Positions 24,451 to 36,700 of a DNA stretch of 64,000 nucleotides are shown piece by piece. A program made the position numbers and the translations under genes. Each line of letters opens with the position of its first letter. The stretch's first letter is position 1. Origin of the DNA: Cyclaneusma minus (lineage: Eukaryota; Ascomycota; Leotiomycetes; Marthamycetales; Marthamycetaceae); the NCBI GenBank assembly GCA_037179335.1, contig JAKZHN010000011.1, positions 960,428 to 1,024,427 of the forward strand, in the 5' to 3' direction. The notes beneath the pieces were generated by a model. That model was not told the origin of the DNA and ran no database searches. It was given only the letters and a program-made list of their open reading frames with translations.

Positions 24451-25516
24451 CATTTGCAACAAAACAGATTTACACAATCCGCCCGGAACATTTTTGTGGA
24501 AGCAGAAACTCGGTTTCGGCAATCGGCAGAATCGGAGGGGCCCTTTGACGAAGATCAATCCCGGAAATGTGGTGAGAGAGCGGAGCCTCCGCGAGAGATC
24601 CACCCCTTTGATGATAGCCTCACCTCATAACATCATAAACCGGAGATAAAAAGGATAAGGGGATGATGATCAGATGGAAGCCGGACCCGCTCCAATTCCT
24701 CTGCGTGGCTATGATGTAAGTTGTTTCTTCACGCAAGAGAATCTCAATCAGTCGGTCGCAGATTTAAGGCTCGAATGACGCTTGATGCAGCAGATCGCCA
24801 TCTCGAGGAGCACAGACTGAGCTCAGGCCGACGACGACCGCCTACGCGTCGTACTTGACGGAGGTATCGAGAGCACGAACTTGGTTGGGAACGGCGTCCG
24901 ACAGAGCACAACCGAAGCCATGCTTCCCCAAGACTCTTCTGGGGCACGGCAGTACTCGACAGAAAGGTCGAAGGGGTGTAACCCGTCTTCCACCCCCTTC
25001 GAGCAGCCGCGATGCCTCGTCACTCGTCGGATGAGTTTGAGAAGTGGGCGGAGCTTCAACCCGGCCATCCCAAGAGTCACCCGAACGCATGGTCGCACGC
25101 TGTCCCCAACACATTGCGACCCAGTCCCACTACCAAAACCCCTTCGGCATCCTGTTTTCCATGTTGTACAACCTTTCTCGTCTCTGGACCGCTGTCTATA
25201 GCAGCCGAAAATATACCCTCAACCGCCGTTCCTGAGACGCATAAGCTTCGGACCTCAGCTCTTGGCGAGACGCCGACGCCTGCTGATGCCATTTAGCCTC
25301 CACCATCGAAGTGTCATGGAAAGAAGCTTTTTGCTGCTCCGCTGGCAAGCGACGCGTTTTACCTTTCGAAACTTCGAGTTTGTCCAACCCCCGGAAGCGC
25401 CGCTCTTTGACAGACGCCCGCTTCCCTGTGCTACAGGTCACCAAAAGCTAAAAAGGACCGGACGTCCATCAGGATCCAGATTCTCGTGCTAGGTGACTTC
25501 AATGCTTCAATTCAAC

Positions 25517-25548
25517 AGAAAGGCTAGAAAGCGCTTTCTAGCCTTTCT
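25517..25548. repeat. perfect 32-bp palindrome
   Basis: The arm AGAAAGGCTAGAAAGC (25517-25532) is followed directly by its exact reverse complement (25533-25548), with no spacer. Flanking ACAG and CTGT extend it imperfectly. It lies in the gene-free region and would form a strong hairpin if transcribed, or a cruciform. Confidence 0.85.
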
Positions 25549-27199
25549 ATCTGTTACCTGTCTCTTACATGTAGAACCCAACGCTTCTTGGTTTCGCCGC
25601 AAGCTGCCCTGCCCCAGGTTTTGTCCGGGCGAGATGTCAGTGCTTCTTCTTGTTTTGACTACCTTAACCTTATGCAGTTATGCTGTGGGGTTTTCACTTT
25701 GGCAGTTCAAGCGTGGTTCCAAATCAAGATATCTCACGGAGTCAAAACTGGGGTAGTGACCGGATGACTTCAAGATCGATGAAAATGCCGCAATCCCTGG
25801 ATAGCATCGTCCTGTCCTTCGGTAAAGTATGGCCCATGTAATGGGAAACAGCTCAAGTTTTATAAACACCCAAGTTATTGGTGGCTATAAATGCCATTGA
25901 TACGACAACAAGACAGCAATGGCAGTGATAGACGTGCTGGAGGAGAGGTCCGCATCCATTCAGATATTCACTTATCTAGTAGTTGAACTGAAGCCTTATT
26001 CATCCACGATCTGTCGTTGATAGGATTTAATGTTGTGGCTTCCAGTAAAGCCAAAGGCCCAAAAAGCTCACAGTGACGGCGTGCCGGCTAGTCTCAGTCT
26101 TTTGGGCATTAAGTCGCAAGTTCAGAAGATGGGCTCATAGATCAAGATTCTTAGTTCTATATCACAGGTCCCTATAGTCAGCTATGAGCATTCGCAAGAG
26201 GCAAGCCCAAGAGGTAAGTCAGCACTTGGACAACGGCCATTGCTAAGGACTGCCTTAGCCAATATATAAAAGCTGGATGCCGTCGTGCCGGCAAGACACG
26301 GATCCCAAAACCACACCTCCCAGTCATCTTACGACACTTGGTTCCAACCTTCGAACAACAAGGTTCTTGGCATAGGAAAGCCAGATAGATAGGTGCATTG
26401 TATGACTCGATTGAGACGCTCCAGCTCCTATGGAGAATCCGGGCAACCAGATTTACATACATGGAAACAAGTTACAAGAGTATCACGAACCCCAAATCTC
26501 GAACAACGACTGGGCTCCTCGGCTTCACAGAGCCTTGAAGGATAACCGAGCACTTAGTCTTACCCAGGTAGTCACTTACCATCTGAGAATCTGAACCGCG
26601 AGTAGGGCCGCTCTTTGCTGCTTGGATAGTCCTGTACAACTGACTAGATGCTACCCATGTAACCAGATACAACCCAACAATTGTCATGGCCGCACACGAT
26701 GAAAATCCATGACGACTTTGTAAGCCAAATCCAGCTGATGATAGCCATGTGACGAAGCACATGACAGAACCCCAAAAGCCCGCATCGTCAACAGTTCAAC
26801 AGTGGCAACACGCACCCGTCCCAACGATATCCATCGGGTTGCAGCTCGTCAAACGAGTAACGACCGAAGATTCCCAGAGAGCACATGATGCAGAAACTCG
26901 ACTTCGTGTCAAACGTGCATCTATGGATTCTGAATAGCTCGAGCGAGAGCCTAACGCCATATAGCGGTGTCGTAACGTCGTGTGCCAGCTGGAAGACCAG
27001 ATAAAAAAACGGAAAGCCCAATGCCCGAGACTCCACGCTCCTCATCCATGTAGTTCATCAAAGCAGATCTCTCCCCTCCACACTCAAGACACCCGCGCCT
27101 CTCGATCACCAAACCCATCGTCTGATCTTCTCCCGATATCCGGAAAAATGCTTCTCTTCAGCTCTCCCAGATGACTGGGGACACAGTCACAGAACCAGC

Positions 27200-27849
27200 T
27201 CATGGTCCGACAAAGCTCTCACTCTCACAGAACCATCTCACCAAGCTCTCCGCACCTACACTATCACCTTGCCGTAGCAGCACGGCCACATCTACGTTCA
27301 ACGGGCTGTCGATCTCCGGATGCTGCAACATCATGCGGATAGCTTCAACCGTCATCAATAACGTATATGCTGGTGTCCAGGCATCTTTCAGCAGATCGAG
27401 ACATATTTCTCCTGTCTATTCGTAGACTCCCATTAGCACCATTCCCAATGAAATTCGACCCCGTCATTGCTCGCCATCATCCTCTACTCCCTCATAATCC
27501 CCACATCCATCCCCAAAACATAGAAGCAAGTCGTCGCGAGCACAAGAACAATTCCACAACATACCGTAAAATCCACATTCGCGCCCACAACCCTACTATC
27601 CACAAACCTTACAACCGGCGCTTTCATCGGATATTCATTCGGCACACTGATATCCAATTTCCAGCGCCCATGCTCATAGCCGCCCGGCAAGCCGGCACCA
27701 CGAAAAACAGCTTCCCAATGGAGCAGATCTGTGTCTGGCGAAAGAGGAGCGAGGCGGTCGAGCCATGGCGGGAGCGTGCCGCTGGTGTTGTAGGAGGAGA
27801 GTTCTTGGAGCAGACGTTTCGTTGAGGTGTGGGAAGTTGGGGGTGACAT
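27200..27849 (-). CDS. PEX4: peroxisomal ubiquitin-conjugating enzyme Pex4-like (E2)
   Basis: Two exons: 27565-27849 and 27200-27415, joined by a 149-nt intron to 165 aa. The UBC fold is clear: TKRLLQELSSY, then DLLHWEAVFRGAG, KLDISVPNEYPMKAPVVRF, then GEICLDLLKDAWTPAYTLL with the active-site Cys, and DSPLNVDVAVLLRQGD. The ICLDLLK-x-x-W-x-P-x-Y pattern and overall length match fungal Pex4, which ubiquitinates the import receptor Pex5 at the peroxisome surface so that it can be recycled. The acceptor (AATAG) was chosen because only it keeps TGEICLD in frame. Oddity: the HPN tripeptide before the active site reads GAN. It retains Asn but lacks His-Pro. Assignment to Pex4 rather than another E2 is likely, not certain. 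Confidence 0.85.
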
Positions 27850-28503
27850 TGCGGAGCGGGGAATGGATGCGAGATCGCGGATTGGTGGTAGGGCGGACTT
27901 GATGAGATGGGGGATGGGAGAGTTGGTGAGATGGATTGGGAGCCGTTGCGCTGTAGCGAGTTGTTTACCAAGGTACTTTATTGTTCGTGGTTGGAGACTT
28001 GGAGTCGTGAGCTGCAGGTCCGCCCGCGACGGACCGAGGCCGGCTCGTCAACCCCCAAATCGTACTACATAGAGTTATTTCGACAAAGTCTGAACCACTC
28101 CTTCAATAACTGGGAATATTCCCAGTAATTATGGATACCCTCGCTCAAAGACTGTGCATATTCTGGAAGATCATGAATATTCTATCAGCTTCTCATTAGG
28201 GAGAGGGGCATCGTCAAAGGAGCAAACAAATGAACAGATTATGTCGAGTTCAGTACTGTGAATCAGGGATTAAGTGTCATCATTAACGTCCCAGGTGATA
28301 TCTAAGTAACGGAGGCTTCCTCTCCCCGGCCTAAGAATATTGAATGCTTTTCCCACCCCATTTTCAAACTCCACCATTGATGAAAAGTTCGCTGCGCAAC
28401 CTAGCCCATTCCTAAGCCTAAGAAAGGCAACTCCAGGAAATGCTGCAATGCTGCAAGAACGACCCCCTAACGCCATGGATGACTGTCTGGAGAGTCCAGT
28501 GGC
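27850..28503. other. intergenic between Pex4 start and CWF19-like 3' end
   Basis: About 650 bp holding the Pex4 promoter and, from about 28068, a truncated copy of the 19-bp-period element listed separately. No gene. Confidence 0.55.
28068..28200. mobile_element. truncated copy of the Tc1/mariner-like MITE family (one end only)
   Basis: CGACAAAGTCTGAACCACTCC at 28081 onward is a near match to the left terminal repeat of the MITE at 58054 (CGACAAAAGTCTGAACCCCC). It is followed by degenerate units of about 19-22 bp containing CTGGGAATATTCCCAG and ATGAATATTCT. No matching right terminus was found, so this is a one-ended relic. Confidence 0.5.
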
Positions 28504-30227
28504 TTACGTAGAGAAATCGAATTTCTCAAACGCAGCCTTAAACGTCTCCACATCCCTATTCTCTTCTTCTTCAGTCTGAGTGCAGTCCCTCCAGTCGACT
28601 CTCTTCTCGAGCCCAAGCAACTTGCCCAACACCCTACGTCCGAACTGCAGGTCGAAACGCACATGATCGCTCATTGACAAGGTCATGCACTTCTCCGTAC
28701 CCTCGTTCTCGCCATCCTTGGCTGGAATCCACAACCAAACCCTGAAGAAATCACCACTTCCCTCGCCCAAACCCGGGTCCTTGGCTTCAAAGTCACCATA
28801 CTTCATGTTCTCAGCCTCGACGCGGAATCCAGCCTCCACGATGCCTTGCTCGATTTGTGCGGCAGGGAAAGGAATGAATTGCCAGTGGGTGTGGATGCCA
28901 CGACTGCGCGAGATTTCGTAGGTGACAGCGCCGAGACGGTTGGCGGATTTGGAGGCCACCATAGAATACAAGGCGGACTTGTAGCGGGTCATCTCGGCGA
29001 AGGACTTCTGGGGAGCTTCGGTGTCTTCATGCACGGGGACGCCTGCGAGCGTGGCGGAGTGCGAAAGGGGTACGATCAGGATGTTGCAAGGAAAGTCAAT
29101 GCCCGAGTCCTTGAAGGTTTCCGATGTGGTGAGAGGACCCTTCGCGGTGGCTAGGTAGGCATCCTCGGCGATGGAAGTGACAAGGTGAGTGGCGAGCTTG
29201 ACATTGGCCAAGCAGAAGAAGCAGTCGTTGGGGCCGGGAGGGGGTCCTCGGTCTCTTCTTCCGCGCTTGATTCGGCGATCACCGTGCTCGCCACCAAAGC
29301 GAGAGTACGGCTCGGGTTCCGAGGGGTCTCGCTTCCTCTTCTCTTGCACGAAAGGCGATCGAGTAGCACCGGCGGGTGGCGCAGCTGGGGCGGCCGAGGC
29401 AGGTTGGAGGGTAAAGGCGTAGATGGACTTCTGTTTGACTTCGTTGCCCCATGCGGCAAGAGAGATGAATCGAGTGACCGGGTCAGCATCAACTGTCTCA
29501 TGCTTTGCGAAGTGGAAGAACGGATCTCGCTCGTAGAACACTTCCGGGGAGACCGAGAAGTGATACCGAGGCTTCAGGGCGGCGCAAAGCTGCGCAATGT
29601 GTTCATGGCCCGAGGGCAAGATCGAACCGTCCGGCAATGGGCGCCTTGACCATCGAGTGATCGAAGCAGGCCACTCGTATGTCACGAGAATGTCCGCAGA
29701 GTTGGCGCCAAAGAGCGCCTTCGCGTCACCCACGGAGTGAGAGGGTTCATATGGCTCCGTTGAAAGTCCCTCCTTGGTTCCATCTGCGGCTCCGCCAAGT
29801 GCGACGATCTTGATACCTTCGGACGTCTTGGTCGTGCTCCGCTTTCCGAGGTAGTGTAAGTTGGGACACAACTACAAATTGTCAGTTCTGCGCAATGCCC
29901 GGACTCAGCTGGAGAACTCACATCCTTGTCTTGCGCCAACTTGGCAATCGCCTTCTCGGGCAGCGCAATTGAGCCCACGGTGAAATATGTGGGCAGAGGA
30001 ATCGAGATGCGACCTTCGAGAAGATCATTGATTTCCTTCTTGTTCGTGCCAACCAGATTGCCAACCACCACGGCAATGGAGAAGTTGTTCTTGGCATGAA
30101 GTGCGCTCAACTTGGTGAAGGCTGATTCCAGCTTGCCGGCAACGTTGCCGAGGACAATGCTACGGGCGCAGAGCTGTCAGTCTTTTTCCACGGCAAGCAG
30201 TGGGTGAACATACATCTTCGAAGCCAT
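28504..30227 (-). CDS. CWF19L1/Drn1-like splicing and lariat-debranching cofactor
   Basis: Three exons: 30214-30227 (14 nt, MASKI), 29922-30159 and 28504-29871; 539 aa. The N-terminus (IIVLGNVAGKLESAFTKL, VVVGNLVG) is the metallophosphoesterase-like domain related to debranching enzyme Dbr1 but without its catalytic set. A basic linker (RKRDPSEPEP, RRIKRGRRDRG) leads to the CwfJ C-terminal region 1, a HIT-like fold with the zinc-type pair CFFC and the HTHWQFIP histidine motif. CwfJ region 2 lies near the end (FRVWLWIP). Yeast Drn1 binds Dbr1 and the intron-lariat spliceosome; the human homologue is CWF19L1. The gene is nuclear in role and divergent from UTP20, 545 bp apart. Confidence 0.92.
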
Positions 30228-30771
30228 TGTGAAGCTGAGTTCAGATGCGCACGGAGGTTGATAGTGGAAAGTCGGAAAGTGGTCTTGATCTCGGGCGGAT
30301 CGTTAAGAAAGAAGATACTCAAGGAGCTCCAGGTGAGCTTGTTGAATGTAGACGGGAGGGGTGGAAAAGAGAGAAAGGGAGATGGAAGTGCAAGGTCAGA
30401 TGGTCCGTTTTATGCCACAAGATTGCTTGAAGATTAGCCGAAAGTGTTAGCCGAAGGCATTAGCGCAGGAGAGTATCTTCACCTGCCATATCCAATCCAT
30501 ATGTGATATAGATGGCATCTTTGGCAGTTTAAGGCCATCCTTAACAGTAGAAAGCCATTGTCGACAGCAGACAGAGGTCAAGGCGGCCATAAAACTGCCA
30601 CAGCTTTGAACGGCAGACCGCCCTCGCTTTCGGGTACGATAAGCAGAGGACGCTAGTCTTATCGGCGCGAAGTTTTTGGGATCACTTCGACGCTCCACAC
30701 AGCAGCTTGCGACAACTTTTTTCATCTCTTCTCAAGCAGCATCCTGACGCCTGGAAGGCAAACGCGCAACC
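30228..30771. promoter_or_regulatory. divergent intergenic region between CWF19L1-like gene and UTP20
   Basis: This 544-bp gap separates the start codons of two RNA-metabolism genes transcribed away from each other, so it must contain both promoters. A shared bidirectional promoter is inferred. No TATA box or known factor site is certain. Confidence 0.5.
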
Positions 30772-33700
30772 ATGCCTTCAGTCGTCTCGGGGAGGATCAT
30801 CAAGACCTCCAAAAAGAAAGGGGGAACAGCACACCAAAGGAACCACAGATGGGAGTCGTTCACCACCAAAATCGCAAAGTTCAATACCCTCGACCCGCTC
30901 CGACGAGTGCGCCGTCATGATCTCGAAGCTGAAGACCTCTCCGTTGCGACATCCTACTTCAAGGCCTGTCTGGAAAAATGGCAGGAGCTCAATGTCTCTC
31001 AGTCATTTGTCGACTTCGCCCACGATGTGAACCCGCTATGCGACAGCCTCCCCCAGATCCTGCATTTTGAGGGAAAGATAATGAACCTACTGGCAACAAA
31101 CATCGAAAAGCACGAACCCGAAACTCTTGAAGCACTGCTGGACCTCCTGACAGCTTTTGCACATGACTTGGGAGTACGATTCGAGAAACACTATGCAAGA
31201 GCGCTGCGTCTGATCACTGAGATTGTCGGGACACCCCAGGATGTGGATGTGATTGAGTGGAGTTTCACGTGTCTGGCGTTCTTGTTCAAATACCTGTCGA
31301 AACTCCTGGTGTCCAACCTGCGTCCGACTTATGACCTCGTGTCACCATTGATGGGAAAAAAGCGACAACCTCCGCACATTGCCAGGTTTGCCGCTGAAGC
31401 AATAAGCTACCTGGTCAAGAAAGCTGGCAGCCCCACCAACCGGGATTCGTCTCTCAAAGACTTGATCCGCCATGTCAAGGAGGATCTGGAGAGTACACAC
31501 GGAAGTCGTGAATTTGGCCTCTACTACCATGGTGTCATGACAATGTTTGCCCAGTCGATGAAAGGAACTGGGATGGCCATACATTCGACTGGACCACAGA
31601 TATTTGAACGCTTGTTGTCTTTGGCTGATGGACCACAGCTGACAGTGTCATCCCCCATGGTTTGGGAGGAAGTTGTGCAGGGTGTCTTGACCAGTTTGCT
31701 CCACCATACTACTCCTGAGACATTCCAGGAGATGGGCCAGTATCTTCTTCAAGAAACCTCCTCTACAGCAGCAGCCCTGGAAGCGGATGAGAGTGAAGTC
31801 CTTCTGCGAAAGTTGATTTTCCGGATACGATGCTTGGGAATTTGGGCGGGTGTGAGGAGGGGTTCGCGAGTCTCTGACTGGTCTCCTCTGCTAGACACTC
31901 TTTCAAAAACTCTGACAATGCTGATGAAGGCGGCTCCCAAGATACTGACTCAAGGCGCTGCTATCGACAGATTCTGGCCTTGGGTCCTGTTTCCGGTCGC
32001 GACTGTCCTGCAATATGCTGCAATGGATGCCATCATACCCCATGTTTCTCATATCATGACTGCTCTCACCAAGGACCCTCTGGCATCTTATTTCCTGATG
32101 TTCACTTCTTATTTTTCCAAGATGGAAGCTATGCGCTTCAGGAGTCTTGTCTTGCCGTACTTCAAAAGGTTCGTATTTGCCTCTTCCTGGCTTAGAATGA
32201 CCGCTGACACTTCATCTAGGTTTGTAATGACACATTGGTCAGATCAGCCAAACCAAGACACTCTGTGCATTCTTCTTCCGAGACTGGTATCGTCTGGAGT
32301 CCTACACAGTCCCGGGAAAGATGGGTTTGATATGCCTCAGTCATGGCAAGATCAAGTTGTGAGTAAGTTTGAGAGACTCGAGCTTTCGACATTCCCGGAG
32401 CGTGGCCCAGCGATTTCCTACGAGAAGGGTCCCGAAGTATGGCACGATCAATGCCTACCGAAGTATTATGCTTTGCTTGAAGTATTGGAATCGACCAACG
32501 TGCATCCTTCAACCAATGCTCGAATCGCCGAGATCCTTTTGCGGAAGATGAAATTGGCACTTCGCCCTTCGTCTTCCCTTGATCCTGATGAGGCTCACTT
32601 CATTGTGGGTAAAGGCTTCGCCGCTTACACAAGGATGTCGGTAGCTTCAGGGCAAGTGGACAAGTCTTTGACGCCACTTTTGCGAGCCGCAGCACCGCGT
32701 TATGCCCGTCTACCCGACTTTCTTGAGGCATTGATCTTGTACGAATCGAGTCTTAGGAAACTCGAGACCGGCAAGTCAGAAGCCGAATCCGCCTCAAAAT
32801 CGCTGATATCCATCAAAGAGGGCAATGAAGAGACGGATGCTCTCACAGCATCTTTGATTGAAAACCTCGCTACAGATTCTCCGACTCTCCGAGTTCGGTC
32901 CTTGCGATTGTTAGAGCAGCTGTATCTTAACTCTGGAAAAGCCGTTCCAGACCCGCTCTCTACGATGCTTCTTCTTGAGCAAACTCCTCTGAACATCACG
33001 ACAGCTCGTGCAGCCTCGATGCATACCCGCAAACTTGCTTCTTTCTTCAAGAGCCATGCAGCTGATCCCTACCTAAGAAAGGCCATCACGTCCTTCTGTT
33101 TTGGCATGCTCACCGTGAAGATGGCCCAAGTCTGGGAAGATGCAAGCGCCTCTTTGAAGTCAATCGCGGAGGAGAAATCTGGCGAGGAAATTGTGACTGA
33201 TATGGTTTTCCGCTGGCTCGAAGTACCCTCTTACACGTATGCCGGACAAACCGCACCAGCTAATGCGACCAAAGACGGACTGACGGACTTTGAGTGTCTC
33301 AATCTCATTCAATTACAACAAGAATCCAGCGAAACCGAAGCTGAGGTCCAAGGCGCGCAAGGCATAATGCTGTCCAACTTCGAGAGGGCACAAGAATTAA
33401 TCTCCCAGAACCCGTCTTGGGCGAGGAGCCAGGCTTTGCTGGTTCTTTCCAACATTCCGCAGCTTGCCGAGAAGCACTCCCGACGTTTGGTTCCTATGTT
33501 CATGTCCTGGGCTAAGCCTGCTGGTGATGAGGATGCAGAAGACGTCGCAGAGGACACCGAAGAACCCGATTCTGGCCGTGTCAGCAACTGGTCGCGAAAA
33601 GATCAAAAGGCCCTGCTTGACCTGTTTAGCAAATTCGTGAACCCAAGAGTGCTGTACAGGTCTACCGAGGTCTATTCCTCGATGCTTGACCTCTTAACCA

Positions 33701-36700
33701 ACGGTGATGCAGCCATTCAAAAGTCCGCACTTGGAGCGGTCTTCACTTGGAAGTCGTCAGGCATCAAGCCGTACGAGGAGGATCTGCTCAAGCTCCTTGA
33801 TGAAGCGCGATTCAAAGATGAAATAACCATATTGCTCCAAGACAAAGAAAAGATTCTCCCAGAGCACCGGTCTGAGCTCATGCCGGTACTTCTTCGCATC
33901 CTCTATGGTCGAGCAATCAGTCGAAAAAGCTCTGGCGACGGTCGGCGAGGAATGGAGGCTCGTCGACTCCTGGTCCTGCGTAACCTGAATACAGAAGATA
34001 CCGGCGCCTTCCTTGATATCGCTTTTGGACCACTCAAAGACATCCATGTCGTAGAGAACGGCCAGCTTGACGAGAGTCTGCTGAGCACAGAGCTATTGAG
34101 CCCTCGAAAGCAAGTTGGTTTCGTGAAGATGATGGAGGATGTCCTCAAAGAGCTGGGCACCAAAGTCGCTGGTCTGGTACAACCTATTGTTCAGGCCCTG
34201 CTTTATTGCCTAATCAAGGCATCGAGGACGCTTGAGCGTGACACGGCCGGCTCCGACGAGGAAAATGTGGACGATCACCAAATTGAAATACTGAAGAACG
34301 TTCGACAAGGGGGACTGAAGTGCTTCGTCCACCTGTTTGCGAATGCACCAACATTTGACTGGTCGATGTACATGTCTTTTATCACCAAGGAACTGATCAA
34401 TCCCCGTCTGGAGAAACTGCCCATTGAGACAGCACAAGCCGTCTCGGGAGTTCTGCAGCTTCTTTCAACTTTGGCCAATTCTCCTAGCACCGTTCTTTTG
34501 CTAGGAACTGATCCTCGCATTGTCCCCACTGTGGTGGAGTGTCTCAGTGTTCCGAAAGCCAAGGATAGCGTTAAGTTGTTCGTACTGAGTTTCATCGATC
34601 AGCTTGTTGCTATCGCTAGCAACAGCAACGAACACGAGCATGTGGCTCAAAGGGTCAAGTCCGAGCTGTTGGACAAGAACATGGAAGCGATCCTCTCACA
34701 TATTGGATTTGTGCTAAGGGGCCAGCAAGATGTCAGCAAAGATCTCTTGGAAGCCTGCGTACAAACCTTCTCAAGTCTCAGTCATTTCGTTGAGTCCTCG
34801 ACACAGGCTCGAAGTCTGATAGATATCTCTGTCTTCCTGCTAGACCAGCCTTCGCGGCGGGTCAGCCCTCGGACGAAGAGTGGTTTGCTAAAGGCTCTGG
34901 AGCGCTTTGTTCCCCTCCATAACCTGCATGATGATAAGGAACTCAAGGATCGGATCTACAATACCGTTTCGTCTCTGTTCGGCTTTTTCAAGGATAAGGA
35001 CAGCCGAGAAGTCTTGTCTCGAGTAATCCTCGTCTATTCCAAGAAAGATCCCGTTTTGGCTGATGTCGCTTTCCTCTGTGCTGAGCTCAACTCGTATTCA
35101 TCCAAGCGACTTGATGAGCCCGATTATGACAGATGCATGAAGGCGTTCACATCCATCACGACACCGCGGGAGACACCGTTCAACCCTCATCAGTGGCGTC
35201 CTCTCCTGTTCAATCTCCTGTTCTACATCAAACGCGATGAGGAGTTCGCCATTCTTTCGTCGAACTCCACCAGTGCCATCTATCATTTCCTGCAAGATGC
35301 AGAGAAGTGTGCTGACGCTTCCGAGCAAGCCGAATTCCGGGACATGCTTAGCTCTATTCTCCTGCCAGCCATCTACGCGGGAGTTCGCGAAGCATCGGAA
35401 GTGGTTCGACGGGAATTCGTATTTGTGATGGGCCGTCTTGTGGAAAAGTTTCCGACTTGGCCAGAAGTTAGCGACATGCGTGTTCTCTTGAATGGCGAAG
35501 GGGAGGACATTGTCGAAACATCATTTTTCAATAACGTGTTGTCCGTCGAGAAAGGACGCCGATCCGGAGCTCTTGCTCTTCTTGCAAACGCCTCTGAAAA
35601 GCGTCAACTGGCGAGCCGGAACGTTAGCCACTTCATCATCCCACTCATTGAGCATTTTGTCCTGGACCGTGACGAAGGTTCCGATGCCCATAACCTCGCA
35701 GCCGAAACAACAACGACCATTGGTGCTTTGGCTTCCTCACTGGAATGGCCACAGTACAGAGCCATGCTAAGAAGGTTCATCGGATATGTCGAATCAAAAT
35801 CAGACCTGGAAAAGCAGATCATCAAGCTCGTGGGGCGAGTCATCGATGCTCTTGCGGAAGTCATGGCACGGAAAAAGGACGATGTAACGATGACGGACGC
35901 TGCAGACCCAGCTATTCTTCCGGCACCTACTCTGTCAACGACGATGCCCAGCGAAGCGAAACTCGCGGACGATCTTACTGGCAATATTCTTCCGCCCCTC
36001 GTCTCCTATTTGCATCACAAAGACGAAGCCGTCGTCAGTGCAAGAGTCCCAGTAGCTGTCATTGTCGTTCGACTCCTCAAACTTCTCCCCGAGGATCAAT
36101 TGAGGGCACGCTTGCCAGCAGTATTGACGGACGTCTGTCAGATCTTACGCAGTAAAGCACAAGAGTCTAGAGACATGACTCGCGATACATTGGCAAAGAT
36201 CTGTGTCTTGTTAGGACCGACATACTTTGGCTTTGTCCTCAAAGAGCTGCGAGGAGCGCTGGCCAGAGGTTCTCAGCTGCACATACTTTCATACACGGTG
36301 CATTCACTTCTGGTTGCCACGATACCCGAGTACTCCCCTGGAGACTTGGATTATTGCCTGCCTGCGATCATGTCCATCATCATGGACGACATCTTCGGCG
36401 CGACTGGCCAAGAGAAGGATGCGGAGGAGTACGTCAGTAAGATGAAAGAAGTCAAGAGCAGCAAGAGTCATGACTCCATGGAGTTGATCGCTAGAACAGC
36501 TACCCTGAGTCGTCTTTCAGTGCTGGTGCAGCCAATTCAAGCTCTCCTGAAGGAAAAGCTGAATCTGAAAATGACGAGGAAGATTGATGAGCTCCTCAGC
36601 CGCATCAGCAACGGTTTGTTCAGGAACTCCGCAGTAAACACCCGCGACAGTCTGGTGTTTTGTTTTGAGATCATCCGAGACTCCCAGAACAGCGGTGAGG

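Larger units (their letters stand above)
23412..27199. other. 3.8-kb region without a supportable gene
   Basis: The longest gene-poor stretch of the window, between the start of the 1239-aa protein gene and the 3' end of the Pex4 gene. Frames of 60-150 codons exist on both strands, mostly around 23.8-25.5 kb, but none shows a motif, a coherent exon series or a plausible start. It contains small tandem repeats (24251-24283, 24415-24450) and a perfect 32-bp palindrome (25517-25548). Confidence 0.5.

Noticed and set aside
24823..25296. Several overlapping frames of 60-106 codons on both strands around 25 kb
   Set aside because: No shared exon logic, no motif and no plausible start context; left as unannotated.
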